Part shown: positions 13,651 to 13,652 of the stretch, in pieces | Layout: each line of letters begins with the position of its first letter | Position numbering within the stretch: the stretch's first letter is position 1 | NCBI RefSeq assembly: GCF_020024835.1 | Contig: NZ_JAHHTD010000034.1 | Span: forward strand, 1 to 13,652 | From: Campylobacter sp. | GTDB lineage: Bacteria; Campylobacterota; Campylobacteria; Campylobacterales; Campylobacteraceae | Direction: 5' to 3' | Length of the DNA: 13,652 nt | Position numbers and translations under genes: made by a program | The notes under the pieces: generated by a model | What the model was told of the DNA's origin: nothing | The model's input: only the letters and a program-made list of their open reading frames with translations | The model's database searches: none

Positions 13651-13652
13651 AT

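Overview
The window looks like chromosomal DNA of a Campylobacter, most likely not C. jejuni itself but a relative such as the C. lari group. The evidence is a very AT-rich composition, tightly packed genes with 1-26 nt overlaps, extended -10 promoters, and a typical epsilonproteobacterial gene set: fliW next to proC, the transformation gene ctsT, a bamD-lon pair, a short ACT-type ilvA, and holA before rpsF-ssb-rpsR. The species assignment is inference. I see no phage, IS, CRISPR, tRNA or rRNA.

Layout. Positions 22-987 hold holA (clamp-loader delta subunit). Positions 1000-2258 hold the rpsF-ssb-rpsR operon. It has its own promoter and a structured leader that could mask the rpsF ribosome binding site, and a hairpin follows rpsR. 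A MarC-family membrane protein follows (2306-2941). A leftward five-gene operon occupies 5471 down to 2916: fliW, proC, ctsT and two further pseudopilin-like genes, all joined by 1-nt gaps or short overlaps. Its 3' end runs 26 nt into marC. A divergent control region (5472-5623) separates it from the rightward bamD-lon pair (5624-8658). Next comes a peptide-use operon, dtpT-pepP (8857-12143), and then leftward ilvA (13555-12344). The right edge may hold the last 19 codons of another leftward gene.

How the genes relate. The most interesting point is the fliW operon. Directly upstream of fliW is an almost ideal sigma-54 promoter (TTGGAAC-N5-TTGCTT, GG-N10-GC spacing), the class that controls middle flagellar genes in Campylobacter. 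The genes behind fliW include ctsT, known from C. jejuni to be needed for natural transformation, and two more candidate minor pilins, one of them GspK-like without Glu5. If the promoter is active, the flagellar hierarchy would feed transcription into DNA-uptake pseudopilin genes. dtpT and pepP form a logical pair: uptake of di/tripeptides, then release of N-terminal residues next to proline. Near-identical hairpins sit on both sides of that operon. From memory of the C. jejuni order (Cj1070-Cj1079), the lon-bamD/fliW-proC-ctsT block appears inverted here relative to rpsF-ssb-rpsR.
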